Assembly: GCA_008973525.1 (NCBI GenBank)
Contig: WACJ01000047.1
Location: forward strand, 1,302,001-1,366,000
Reading direction: 5' to 3'
From: Stenopsyche tienmushanensis
Lineage: Eukaryota; Arthropoda; Insecta; Trichoptera; Stenopsychidae
Length of the DNA stretch: 64,000 nt
Both the position numbers and the translations under genes were made by a program. This document shows, piece by piece, positions 13,850 through 25,210 of the stretch. Position 1 is the stretch's first letter. Each line of letters opens with the position of its first letter. The notes under the pieces are model-generated. The model was not told where the DNA came from and did not search any database. It saw nothing but the letters and a program-made list of their open reading frames with translations.

Positions 13850-14914
13850 CAGTGTACTCTCGATTATCCGGTTTTCGGATAATCGATTGTGAGATGTACA
13901 CAATAAAATGAACATAATACAAAAAAAAAAATGGTGATACTCGGATAATATGGCAAATCCCGAACAGTACATGAGGTGTTGCTATATACATAGGTCAAAA
14001 TTAAAGAAAGAAAACTCTCCAAAGCGATAAGGATGATGCTTATGTCTTAACAACCAAAATAAACGTCTGTTTTCATGCCTTTATTATCTTAGTTTTCAAA
14101 ACAACCAGATAATCAAGTTTAAGAAAGCTTGTTACATGAGTGTAAGATTGTGAAAAAGGACCCTGGGTGATACGAAACTGGAAATACATCAGGAATTTAA
14201 AAAATTAAATTTTTGGTTATTGGTAAAGCAAACAAACCTTGATCTTTTAAAGGCACTCCAATGAAAATTTTTCCTGTCAATAAGTATAGCCAGAAAGGGG
14301 CATGGATGGACAAGGAAATTTTGAAGAGTGCTCATTCTCATTCAAACGAAAGCATATTAAAAACAAGTGATGGACTTTTGGTTGCAAAAGTTGGATGCTA
14401 TACAAAGAATGATAAAATTTTAGTCAAAATTAAAGCTAGAAACACTTATTTGATCATGAAGAAAGATTCTTGAAAACAGATGAATGCATTCTAAAGATAA
14501 TGAAATTATATAACTGAAAATTTGTGGATTATTGGAAATTTTAAAATGTTTTGAAAACGTGGATAGGAAAAACATCGAAGAGTAACTCAATCATAACTTA
14601 AATGATCCAAGTAATGAATGCATGGATGATTCATATATCGTTTATATTATTTCTCAAAAGGAAGAAAATGACAGTGATACTACAAGTAAAGATAATGTTG
14701 AAACATTGCTTTGCTGAACAAAGAGGATTTGAATATAATGATATAATAACTTAAAGAAAAATTCCAAGTGATAATATAAATTTGTCTAAAATATTTCAAA
14801 AACAAACAAAAATTCCAGTTTTTTTTAATATATCACTTACATTCTTAACTATGAGCGTTTTCCCGTCATTGTTTTTCATCCCCAGCATCAACCCAGATAA
14901 TCGAGAGTTTACTT
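13850..14914 (+). mobile_element. Tigger/pogo-like DNA transposon with both ends
   Basis: The left end at 13850 reads ACTCTCGATTATCCGG within its first 22 bases. The right end, read on the minus strand from 14914, gives ACTCTCGATTATCTGG at the same offset. TA dinucleotides flank both ends (13848-13849 and 14915-14916), the target duplication expected for Tc1/mariner-superfamily elements. Terminal sequences with CTCGATTATCCGG are typical of Tigger-like elements. The roughly 1.07-kb length is well under that of an autonomous Tigger, and the interior holds a broken transposase, so this is an internally deleted, non-autonomous copy. Confidence 0.8.
14205..14725 (+). pseudogene. Tigger/jerky-type DDE transposase remnant
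   Basis: On the plus strand, translation gives VIGKANKP, then FPVNKYSQKGAWMDKEI (near 14265-14320). It runs directly into HSHSNESILKTSDGLLVAK (near 14335-14390). In jerky/Tigger transposases these two blocks are separated by the segment carrying the second catalytic Asp (the DNAP/SHP region), so an internal in-frame deletion has removed part of the active site. Further on, FENVDRKNIEE and an acidic tail (EENDSD) match the usual C-terminus, with stops between. The 70-aa ORF at 14261-14473 spans the deletion join. Confidence 0.7.
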
Positions 14915-16269
14915 TACTAAAAATTACCAGCATTATTACCCGCGCAATAAATTGTTTTACTCCTACATTAGGTAACTACCCCCAGCCTATGAACCGATGA
15001 TCTAGATACATTTAAATTTCATCATTGTTAATGAAAAATATATTCAATTAATAAAATCAAGGCAAAAAAATTGGAAGTGCTGAAAGTTTTACTAAATCTT
15101 TAGTTTGATCAATTTTTCATCAATTATATATAATAAAGCGTAATGAAATGATAATGACGAGGCGATTGGATAAATGATGGAAAAATACTATCAAGGAATT
15201 GTTGTCGATAGATGACAATAGCGGCTAGTTGATGTGTATACAAATAAAAATAGTAAATTAGTATAAATTTTTAATTGAAATTAAACCAAATTGTATGTAC
15301 AATAATATGAAATGCTGTATTCATTTTTATGGAACACTCCACTTTTGGATACGCTGATTAGATTTAACGCAAATGTATGCAATAAGGTCTAACGTATTAT
15401 TAGGCATAAGTCTTGAGCACATTGTGCTCGCCCTCGATCCTTGGATATAACAAAAATGGGTCGTAAACCCAATAAATATATTGTACACACATAAAGCTTT
15501 ATGTGCCGAACTTTAATGGATGACAACAATAAAACCATTGTTATGGCGTATACGTCGAACTTATTTCGGGGGACGTTCTCTGATTTTACACATGTTAACG
15601 AAGTGACAGTAAAGAAATATACTGGGAGTGTTTTTGGCTCGGATAACAGTCAAAGTTTTGTTTACGCACCAAACTATCACTATAGAGGGAAAAGATCGAA
15701 GAGTGGAAATTGGGGTTGTTTGCGATTTATTTTTAAATATGAGTCGCAATTCAAATCTGCTCCTGGATACGTGACAACATATAGTATTTTTTCCGATTTT
15801 ATTTGTGGAAATATTCGTAGCAATATTGTTTGACAAATAACTGTTTCGGTCCTAGGCATCGCGTTAATTAATATTTCCCATATAGTTCGCGAACAATGTG
15901 TAGTAGCGCTGTTAGTTCCATCGCTTGTTATCTCAAAACATACGACCAGTTTATAATACAGAATTTAACGATGAATTTTTATCTAAAACTTCCGGTTCTG
16001 TAAACACAGATTGACCTCTATCGGAAACTTATTCTGGTGTAAAGTGCCCTTCGAAGCTTTCAAAACTCGCAAACAAAATTAAATTCTCATGTACAAAGGA
16101 ATATGTCACAGTATCTTTGGACATAATATTATACAGTTTATAGTACATTGTAATATAATAAGCAATATATTATACATTAAGTGTAAGTACTTGACTTTCG
16201 TATAACGCGGTACTTCTATAACGCAATTTTGTGCATAAAAAATTACGACGATTTAAAGGTGAAATAATA
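14915..16269. other. No gene recognised
   Basis: AT-rich. A 110-aa plus-strand ORF at 15501-15833 begins MCRTLMDDNNKTIVMAYTS. It matches no family I know, has a 91-aa antisense ORF over the same bases, and lies alone, so I treat it as probably non-coding. Confidence 0.5.
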
Positions 16270-16625
16270 TATAAAATACCCCCCTAACTAGGAAATTCAA
16301 TCCCGAACCAAAATTTCGATCCCGGGATTACGGGATTCAAAAATAGAAAAATAAAACACTAAAAAAATCAAATATTATTTTGAAAATATGCCCGAAGTAA
16401 CATTAAACATCGAGTGTTTCGTCATTTAGTCTGAATTTGATTTTGGAAAAACCAAGCAACTTGCTGCTGAAAATGCACGTTCAGCCTCCACACTCGTTGG
16501 AGGTATCATCATCAAATATTTAAATGCTAGTTCGAGTTGATGACCGCGTGAGCCCCCATTTTCATATAACACTATCAATATGATTGATAAAATTTCTTTC
16601 TGCTGAGGTACAGACTAAAACTCGC
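16270..16625 (-). pseudogene. hAT transposase C-terminal (dimerisation) remnant
   Basis: On the minus strand, 16385-16570 translates to RGHQLELAFKYLMMIPP followed by TSVEAERAFSAASCLV. This is the conserved core of the hAT dimerisation domain (IPPTSVEAERxFSxAG). After a frame disturbance the LND-like and LRAYF-like ends follow. Plus-strand bases 16280-16345, beyond the C-terminus, contain CGATCCCGGGATTACGGG, resembling GC-rich hAT termini, so this may be the 3' end of the element. The N-terminal and catalytic parts are absent. It is a different fragment from the ZBED5-like copy at 10620-11945. Confidence 0.7.
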
Positions 16626-16739
16626 AAAATTCCCGATTTCTAGACAAATTATTTATTTCCGTCACTGCAAATGAATATTTATATACTATAATTCTTTGCC
16701 GTGATTTGTAATTATATTACGGAGGAATACAAAAAGTCA

Positions 16740-16837
16740 AAACCCCGTATCTATTAAATTTCATATCGATATTCCCATTATTAGAGTCGAGGTGTAGTAA
16801 ATACATCACCGGTAGTCAAAGGTTAATATAACAATTT
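16740..16837 (+). repeat. Dispersed repeat, copy 1 of 2
   Basis: Roughly 100 bp are shared in the same orientation with 52810-52915, including a core (TTCCCATTATTAGAGTCGAG) that differs by at most a base or two. The flanks diverge. No coding potential was seen. Both copies lie near remnants of DNA transposons, so this may be a subterminal piece of one. Confidence 0.7.
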
Positions 16838-19029
16838 GAAAAATATATATTTACTGTATGTGTACCGGTCCATGTGTAAAACACCCTGTATACTTCGAAC
16901 ATAGTATGCTACGGATTTATACTACACAATGTATTTATGGAACATAATTATATTGTAAATTAATTTTAATTTGCACCTTTTGTTGCCTCTGTAAATTTCT
17001 TTATATTTGAATGAATTTCATTTTATTTTATCAATATAAGGGCTTAAAATATTTTTAAATCGCCACAAAAAAAGATCAATAGAATATTTATGAACGTGTC
17101 TTTTTTATTTATTGCAGGGACAATACATTCGCCGATAAAAGTTATTGAGGACAAGGCAAATCGTTTTTTCGATACCATCCTTTACGTTTTATTGAGGAAG
17201 TTGCTACAATGAGAAATGCGGTCCAAATTTCAAATGTCTTAAAATAATACATCTTAAAAATTTGCTATTTCATATTGAGCGCAAATATCTGATTGGTGCC
17301 CCAGGGGCGGATATTAAGTGGGTGTCCCAAGACACCGAGATTAAATCAACAGGGGTTGAAGAGGAGCTTCCGTTGAAGGGTCACATGAAAATTCGAAACG
17401 GACGTGTAAACAACGGAATACAAATTAGAATTTCGGTGATTAAGGACACGATGTAACGATACGAAAGTAACATGTCCATATTAAAAAAAAATTAAAAAAG
17501 ATGGAAAAGACAAAAATTCGGGAGGATAAATAGAGGCAGTGTTCGGTGTCTCAATTAGTTTGAGTGTTACAATAAAAGCCAACTGAGTAATTTCCCTCTT
17601 CTTTATGACCAGGCCTTGTGCCGGATGATGACAGCTGTCAAATTTATGGAGCTATCGGTGTTTGTATGTTGATTCACAGGAATGAGTTTGGCAGACACTT
17701 TTATTAATAAAATAAGTAAACATGATTCACGCCTATTCCTTATGACTCCATTTAAACATGAAATTAAATCAATTTCAATGATTCTCAATTTCGCCCTTTG
17801 TTATATTTATGCTGCAATAAAATTTACCCCATGTAGATAGTATTAAATAAATTTATCTTATAGCGTAAATTATTTGGTAACTATCTTGCCAAATTTTTAA
17901 GTAATGTTTTATGGCAAATAAATCCATTCGTTTTGAGAAAATATTACAGAAAATGATACATTTATTTTTACGTGTATCTTAAATATGATAAGTTGTAAAA
18001 TCGGATAACGTATCAACGGCTTTTTTCCCGTATAATTGAACTACATAAATGACAAAATTGAAGGAGTAATTTTAAATGAAGGAGTAATTTAAAAAGTGGG
18101 TTCTACATGGAACAATAACAAACAAGAAAAATGATCAACAGAAAGAGGTTTCTTCCTAAATCAGAATAATGTATCAGTACACTCAATAAACCAGTAATGG
18201 CTAGAAAAGCATAACAATGTTTGAGTACCTTCCTAACTTACCAGACATAAATCCTTATCATTTTTAAATTTCATTATAAAGCTTCTTAAAGGAGAGGATT
18301 CCTCATTAAAATGATACAACTCAGCCAGTCTCGTTATATAATAGATTTTATATAAAAACCCAATGCTTATTTTGTTGAAAGAATTTAATTTAGCTAGATT
18401 AATTTTGCTGATTGAAAATCAACATTAGATGAGGATTTTGTAATTGTTACGCTAAAAATTATATTTCCTCGTAGATTTACATATATCGAATTACTAAGAA
18501 TTTCATCGAGCGGTTGTTTATCGTGTGTTTTGAATAATGTTGTGGTATCAAATTAAATGGTTACACAAGCTTTTATGTACAACAGTAATCCTTCCGTATC
18601 ACCAATTACAATAATGCCTCGGGAGCTTTCAGCTAAAAGCATGTCTCTAAATAACTGTATTATCGCATAAGAATATTAGTCAAATCATCCTTTTTGAGAT
18701 ACTGTAGCTTTGTTTTGATGTATTCTACGTCTTTCACTTTTTTTCGCACGGAAAAGGGCATAATTCCTTAGCAGGGCGTAATAAATAGTATGGATTCTTT
18801 GCGAATGAATATTTTTCCTTTTTGTACGATATTATGTATCAAGGCTTGGTAGTGGATTTTTGGGTTTAATTCGGGAATAAGTTACGAGCGATGACATGTG
18901 AGGCTTACGATGTGAAAAACGAAATTTTTGGTATATTTTAAAAAGGTAAAATCGAAAATGAGCATAGGACAAAAGCCCTGTAGTAAAACCTTTCGTTGTA
19001 CATGAGCAGCATTTTGAAGCAGCAGGTTA
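16838..19029. other. No gene recognised
   Basis: AT-rich. The isolated 64-aa ORF at 17262-17456 and 61-aa ORF at 17603-17788 match nothing I know. Confidence 0.55.
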
Positions 19030-19350
19030 ACGAGGTTAGACAGGAGAGGCGAGGATGGAAACAAAAAACGATGGAGACCCGATCAAAGGAGATGCCGTGG
19101 CCATTACCAGAGCATTATGGGAAGAGTCGAGAGAAAACTATACCTCCTTTGAGGGCAAACCGGGATGGAAGCTGAGGGTAGTATTAGACCGGTACGCCCT
19201 TCAGCTCCTCCGCCTGCCAATAATGCGAACACTATTCGATTCCTTAAGTCCACCGAGTCCATTACATTAGAAAGTGTTTTTATAACGCGTTTTTACAGAC
19301 AATAATTACGGCAGGCGCTTTGATGTGATTAAATTTTAAGGCCGCCGGTA
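19030..19350 (+). other. GC-richer island with a 71-aa ORF
   Basis: A short ORF (19055-19270) begins METKNDGDPIKGDAVAIT and ends before a stop at 19270. Its start context (GCGAGGATGG) is good and the amino-acid composition is ordinary, unlike most AT-rich chance ORFs here. No family was recognised, and no clear splice sites define an exon. It could be a small exon, conserved non-coding DNA or chance. Confidence 0.25.
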
Positions 19351-21569
19351 AAAAGAGTTAAGGTACGAAATTAAGTGTCGTAATAAAAATAGTTTTGGAA
19401 GAAATTTTCCAATTACCGAGTGAGTAATGGGTTACTTAAGGGCTTAGGATCGTATTTTTTGAGGAGAATAACGATAAAATACACTTTCATTATAAACAAA
19501 GGCTTCGTTCGTAGGTTTTACAAAATAATGCCATCACGTTTTCTCTTAAAAGCTATCAAGTAATTTAAAGAAAACTTGGAAATACAATTCATCTCTAAGC
19601 TGGAGTAAAACCTTTTCTCCTTAAAGAGATTTTCTATTTATTCATTTATATTTCATAAAGCACTTATTTTTCAGAAAGTGTGTTTGTTCTGCAACATTCT
19701 TTCGAATAGATTGAATTGATTTTTTTCAAGAACTTAGCACGTCATCAGACAATTTGTCATTGTTTCAAGTAGACACAATTTCAGGGAGACGAAAATAAAT
19801 CCACCTAAATCCACCCATTGAAACATTCCCTCTGCAATAAAAATATCTTATTTTATCAAAACATTCATTAACTTTTTTAGTACATTTGATTAATTTAATT
19901 TTTCAAGCAAAATAAATAAATTACATATTGATTCAATAAAACGATTTTTAAGCAAGTGTCGATGAAAGAGATTATAAAATATTTGGTTTTTTAAAAAAAT
20001 CCAAATAGTGGGATTCACTCTAATTTTTCCTAACTTACAAAAATTAATACAACTTATTTTATGTCAATTTAAATAATCATTTTCGTTCAACTGAGAACTT
20101 TGTTAGTGTAAACCTAAATAAGTGGCGCTATATAAATATGATAAATACATTAATTTCTTGGAATTATAGGGCTCTATTTGAGTCACAAATCTTCAAATCG
20201 ATACATAAAAGTGCCATATTTAAAGGTTGAGCATACTACAAACGATTATCTAGTAAAGCCTTGCAAACAATTTCACAAGTGATTTCTGACTTTTGATGAA
20301 ATTAAGTACAAGGGTAAGCCTATACAATGAATTTGCTTAACTTTGGCATGCTTTGGATGGTACTAAAGCACCAACCTGTCATTTATTACTTATTAAGGTG
20401 AAAATCTAAATAGCATAATAGGGTTTGAAAGTGGGTAGCGTTTAGTCAAGACCAATATATTTACATAAAGGAATGATTACATTCACCACCGAATCATATA
20501 TACAAAGGTTTCAATTTGGAGCGCGAATACACTTAAGCAATCTCAAGCATCAACATAATATGCCAAACAATAAATAAGGCTTCACAATGTGGACGATTAT
20601 ATAGTTTCGAAGGCATGCATTGCTTCATTGGAAAATTTTAGATCGATAATGAAACGCGTAATTGATATATTGTGCTGTGGATTAACGAAATGAGACGGGA
20701 ACAACATTTTCGCCGTTGAATGAGAATTTACGATTGTGTGTAAATTATTAAATTTGAATTATAATAAATCATTTTTAGTGACACTCCAAATGAGTTTTAT
20801 GCCCTCTCGAATGGAAAGGGTGGAAGATCAAATTATTTCGCCCACAAAGTTCCAATTTATACTTGAGCACGTCTTCACTTGTATAAATACTTCAAACTTT
20901 CATACACATCGTAAATTGTCAAAGTTCAGCCTGGATGTTTCCGAATTGTAATTAAATAACAATATTTTAAGCCCTCCTGATGATAGATGCTGAAATTAAA
21001 ATCGTGTACAAATTTAATATTTTCTTCGTCGGAAAATTGACGAATTTAATGCATCAATATTTCGCTAGTGATATTTGCCAATTACGCTTTATTTTTATCA
21101 AGTTAAATTTTAAAAATAGATTTTAGAAACTAACAAAATATTCATGGCAAGAAAATAATTTTCTCGCATCCACAAATTTGGGAGATCGGAAATATTAATA
21201 TTATATTTCCGATCGAGTGTTTCAATCCAGGTTTACAATGATTTCCTGGATCTGAAGAATAAAAGCAATCAATAAAGTCATCATTCAAAAATAAGGATGC
21301 ATTTAATGCAGTTATAATCTTGTGGCTTAAGTTATAAACATAATATTAAAAACTGGATCAAATTCCAAAAGTTCAAAAGTAAGATCAATGCATTATTATT
21401 ATAAAAAGCTCTCTTCGTCGGTGACGATAGTAATATTTAACTACCATTAAGTAAGTAACGATCTCTTATTGGTTAAATATTTTTATTTTTGAGGTTTTCT
21501 CCAGCATTATCTTGAGATCCGAATTTAAAAATCTAAATTAAAACCCAATGCTATGTATTTTACAGTCAA
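19351..21569. other. No gene recognised
   Basis: AT-rich DNA without a supportable gene. It contains the short perfect hairpin at 21184-21214, listed separately. Confidence 0.55.
21184..21214. repeat. Perfect 12-bp inverted repeat
   Basis: GATCGGAAATAT at 21184-21195 is followed after 7 bases by its exact reverse complement at 21203-21214. No T-tract follows that would suggest a terminator, and no larger element is evident. It may be a mini-palindrome or the remains of a MITE. Confidence 0.7.
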
Positions 21570-21775
21570 ATGTTTAACAGGCCTTCGTTGTTTTCGTCCA
21601 TACTAGTGTCCTCTGAAATTTAGGCTCTTTTCCACCAGTCATTCTCGAATATCCTTGGCATTCAGATAGTTAAATCCTTCTCGTTCTACAGGCTTTGAAA
21701 GTTTTATTACTGCATCCACTCTGTTTTCAGCTGGCTTAATTAGGCTCACATGTTGAACTTACTCTGGCATGCATT
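21570..21775 (-). pseudogene. Possible Tigger/jerky C-terminal remnant
   Basis: The minus strand reads LIKPAENRVDAVIKLSKPVE then EGFNYLNAKDIRE, a stop in place of the usual Trp, and LVEKSLNF. A shifted frame follows, rich in Asp and Glu (EDTSMDENNE). The GF..L...DI.EWL pattern followed by an acidic tail matches the C-terminus of jerky/Tigger transposases, including FENVDRKNIEE in the 13850-14914 copy. No terminal repeats were found. Confidence 0.35.
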
Positions 21776-23832
21776 TTTTTGAAGGATGAAGTTAACATAT
21801 TAAATAGTTGATCATTTCCATGTTTTTAAAAAATCTCATCGACCTTGTAAGTCTCAATCAGAATAATTTTCTGATAAGAACTTTAAATATGAGCGTAATT
21901 GTGTTATAAAAATACCATTTTAAACGATTTTTTCAGTATTTGTTAATATATTCCATTAACGACTATTTATCTGAAATCACTTTATTTTATTTTGAAACTA
22001 TTTTCTCTGATAACCCACACTAAAAATGTATTTCTTCGATTTAGGTTTGAATTTTAAATCTAAGAGAAATGCGATTTTATGATAAAAATATGTGACTGGT
22101 AATCTTATGCAGTGCCAATTTTCAATTCCTTTTGTGAAATAAAACTAGAATATTTATTTTAAAAATTTCCTCAGTATTTTCTAGCAAAAATGTTTGAGAG
22201 TGCACCAAATTTCTACATCACCACTTTCTGCTTGGGACGTGAATACTTTGCCAACCTCAAAGTAAGAAGGTTGAAAATACCTGAAATGTTTGTGTAAATG
22301 TGTATTCAAAGTTTGAGTTTTATTAAAGTTAATTATAAAATAAAAATGTGATACTAAAAAATATTAGTCACTGTTTTTAAAATCACTCATCATTTTATGA
22401 AATATTTATATTTTTAAATATAAAATTGAAAAAACTCATTCGTCCTACCCTTTTTAAATGCTCGAAGACTGCTTCGCATGATCGTCTGCAATCTAACCAA
22501 ACCAGGTTCAATTGTACTCTACTTTATAACTACATTAGATAAATCCCATTATTTACGGTGGCATGATTCGATTTCAGTACCCCGATTCGATTCCGACAAT
22601 AATACCCTTAATAAAATTGATGACCGATAACGTTAATGCCGGAGCTCTACTTGCGGGTCGATGGCGCAAAACAAATAATACCATTTTTGGTCGAAAATGA
22701 AGTGATTATGCGAGCTATTTACAAGAGTGAGATTCCCAAAATCGAGGGTCTGATGTGCGAAGATAAGAAGTAGTCGAGATCTTTGGGCGGATATTCAAAA
22801 CAGTTGCTAAATTATTCTAACTGTCGCTTTGGAACAAAGACTTCCTCCGAAGTCCGCAGAACCCATTTAGCAAAACGCTCGTTGATTGAAATATCACATG
22901 CTCAGTTCGCTCCTATGTTTATATTCGTGTGTATGTGAATTTATTCAAGCAAGCGAATTTCAACTGCTTTCTACCAAGAATTCGTACGAATTAATCTCTA
23001 TTTTTATTGAATTATAGAATAGTATAGTCATCTTGATGAAATCCTAATTTAGCCATACAGAAATAAAATGAGGAATGCCCAATAATGAGCGAGAACAATG
23101 AGCAAAAAATTTATAACACATGCATAGTGATTTGATAAAAAAATACACAAAGTAACTTAATGTCTTAAGTTACTAAGTAGCACGTCTTCCAATAGCATAA
23201 TGCTGTAAGAAAGAATTCGTTAAGAATTTAGGTACCTGTAGATAGATCCTTTAATTATTCAACTCTTAACATAGTTAGCATTCAAATCTACAAAAGACAA
23301 AGTTGGCGACCAATTTTTATAACATTTACAAAAGGTGTCATTTAGAACTGGATTTTACTTCAGTATTAGAACAACAGGACTTCTCCTAGATGTAAGAATG
23401 CACGTTATGATTATGAACGTGTTCTTTCTTCTTAACAGGCGAAGAAGTTCTACGGAGGACAAGGGGAGGAGATATTTATACCAAACATTTTTTAAGTCAA
23501 AATGGTAAAACTTTTGCTGAAAGATGTCATTTCTCATCCGTCTTCAAGCTGAACTTGGGCATATCTCGAGGAAGCAACTCTGTTTCTGACCATTTACACC
23601 TTTCAGCATTTCTTGTTTAATCCGATAAAAACTAATTATGTAGGTTCATCCAGATAGAATAGCGACAATACATTGGAATACATCCCGAGAGGGTTCTTAT
23701 ATTATATATAAGAATCCCTTATACCACTTATGTAACGATATGAATAGATTAGGTGTGAGAGACCTAAGGTCTTTTAAAAATACTAAATTGTGATTTATTT
23801 TGACCTAATTCGAATTTTAAAGAACATGTATC
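21776..23832. other. No gene recognised
   Basis: Mostly AT-rich. A GC-richer stretch lies at 22600-22900. A near-perfect hairpin around 23691-23719 pairs GGGTTCTTATAT with ATATAAGAATCCC with one bulged base. Confidence 0.55.
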
Positions 23833-24622
23833 TTAAAGTACGTTTCTACCTTGTTAAGACTAAAAACGATCGATTTTTTTTAACATTCATTTTATACTCA
23901 ACATAAAATTCATTTTTACTGAACATAAAAATATTTTTTGTAGGTTGACAAAATGTGGTAGTGGAAGTGGAGGAAGTTACCTATGTCGGTGCGCGAGCGA
24001 TGACTTTCTTCACCATGGAAGTCTTAAGTCCTGAACAGGTGAATTTGTAGCAAAAAAATTAAACATATTTTTACTTTATATAATATTTTATTTAGCTTAG
24101 ACTACAATTAAGAAGAAATATTGTAAAATAAAAAAATAATGAGCGATCGAAGAAAAGTTTGTGTTTTTACCAACATTTTTTGTAGTTTTTAGTTCATTAA
24201 ATAAACAATTTTAAATATTTTTGGATAATTGTAGTCTATACGATGAAAACGTTTATTATACACGTGTCTACCAAATTTCATAAAGAATACTCATATAAAA
24301 CGTGTAGAAACACTTCCATGAGCTTGGAAAAGGTAGTTTTGGGAAAAACGCGTTTAAAGATTTTCCTCTCCTCAACTTCGCGAAGCGCAGCTTCTACCTT
24401 GCGAATTTCATTTATATCGACTTGAAATTTACTGAACGTATTTTTAAACATTGGTTCTTTCCGATACACGAAGAAATAAAGGATATCCTGATAATAAAGT
24501 TTTGCAAAAATAGTCGTATTTTCATCACTTCTTCCTTCTCTGTGGAGCCTCCGCGATCCGACAGCGAACGGACTCCGGTGAAGCGATCCATCGTGAGGCT
24601 TTCTTTTTAGAATGGGGTGCAA
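23833..24622 (-). mobile_element. TTAA-family repeat, longest copy, one end present
   Basis: In reverse orientation this copy matches the complete element at 40101-40669. One terminus (TTAA then ACGTTTCTACCTTGTT, 23833-23855) is present. The CCATGGTGAAGAA block (near 24012) and the segment encoding KEPMFKN and FQVDINEIRK (24395-24470) are shared with that copy. A 114-aa minus-strand ORF (24278-24622) runs through it. The extra sequence at 24480-24622 is absent from the shorter copy, and no second terminus was seen, so this copy is longer but truncated. The peptide matches no transposase I recognise. Confidence 0.65.
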
Positions 24623-25019
24623 TTTGGGGACTCTATGATCCGAAAGACTCCATCCTACGTAACAGTTACATAAAATGGAAGCGATACAAAAGCTTTATTA
24701 CAAATAGCATACCGAAAAATTAACATCATTATATTTTAGGACGGACAGTTTTTTTGCATATTCAAATGCAAATTTTATCTTCTAAATATCATCATAATGA
24801 TATTGCCATGAGTATTAAAAATGCAAGGAATGGAACAAACGCAGCTCAGATGATTATAGTAGTAAGACTAAGTAAGGGTTGATTGAATCATAAAAATATG
24901 ATGGTATTTGGGGGGATCTTTTCTTCGTGCTTAGACTCCATCGCGCTGGTGATGATGATGTTGATAATTTAAAATGGTATTTAATGAAATTAAAATGTAT
25001 GAAAATTTATTCCAAGTTT
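24623..25019. other. No gene recognised
   Basis: AT-rich spacer with a short GATGATGAT microsatellite near 24950. Confidence 0.6.
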
Positions 25020-25210
25020 TTCTGCTCGGACGGTTTTTGGACGTCGAGCATAATTAGGTAGTCACAATAATGTATGCCCGGCTTAAAAACATTGCGCCTC
25101 GAAAAAAATATAAGCCTATTTTAAATAGTCGCAATATTTTCCGTTAATTGTTATGCCATTAGTTAATGTTACGGAATGGCGAGGTAAGGGATGTGAGAAG
25201 CACAAAGGTT
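25020..25210. promoter_or_regulatory. GC-richer patch with clustered TAAT cores
   Basis: The block contains CATAATTAGG, CACAATAATG, GTTAATTGTTATG and CCATTAGTTAATG within about 150 bp. This is a density of homeodomain-type TAAT cores in sequence that is otherwise less AT-rich than its neighbours. Whether this is an enhancer is inference; TAAT is common by chance in AT-rich DNA. Confidence 0.2.

Noticed and set aside
15501..15833. 110-aa plus ORF as a gene
   Set aside because: No family recognised, a long antisense ORF covers the same bases, and there is no supporting context.
24278..24622. 114-aa minus ORF as a host gene
   Set aside because: Most of it lies in a repeat family with TTAA ends that recurs at 40101-40669, so it belongs to a mobile element.
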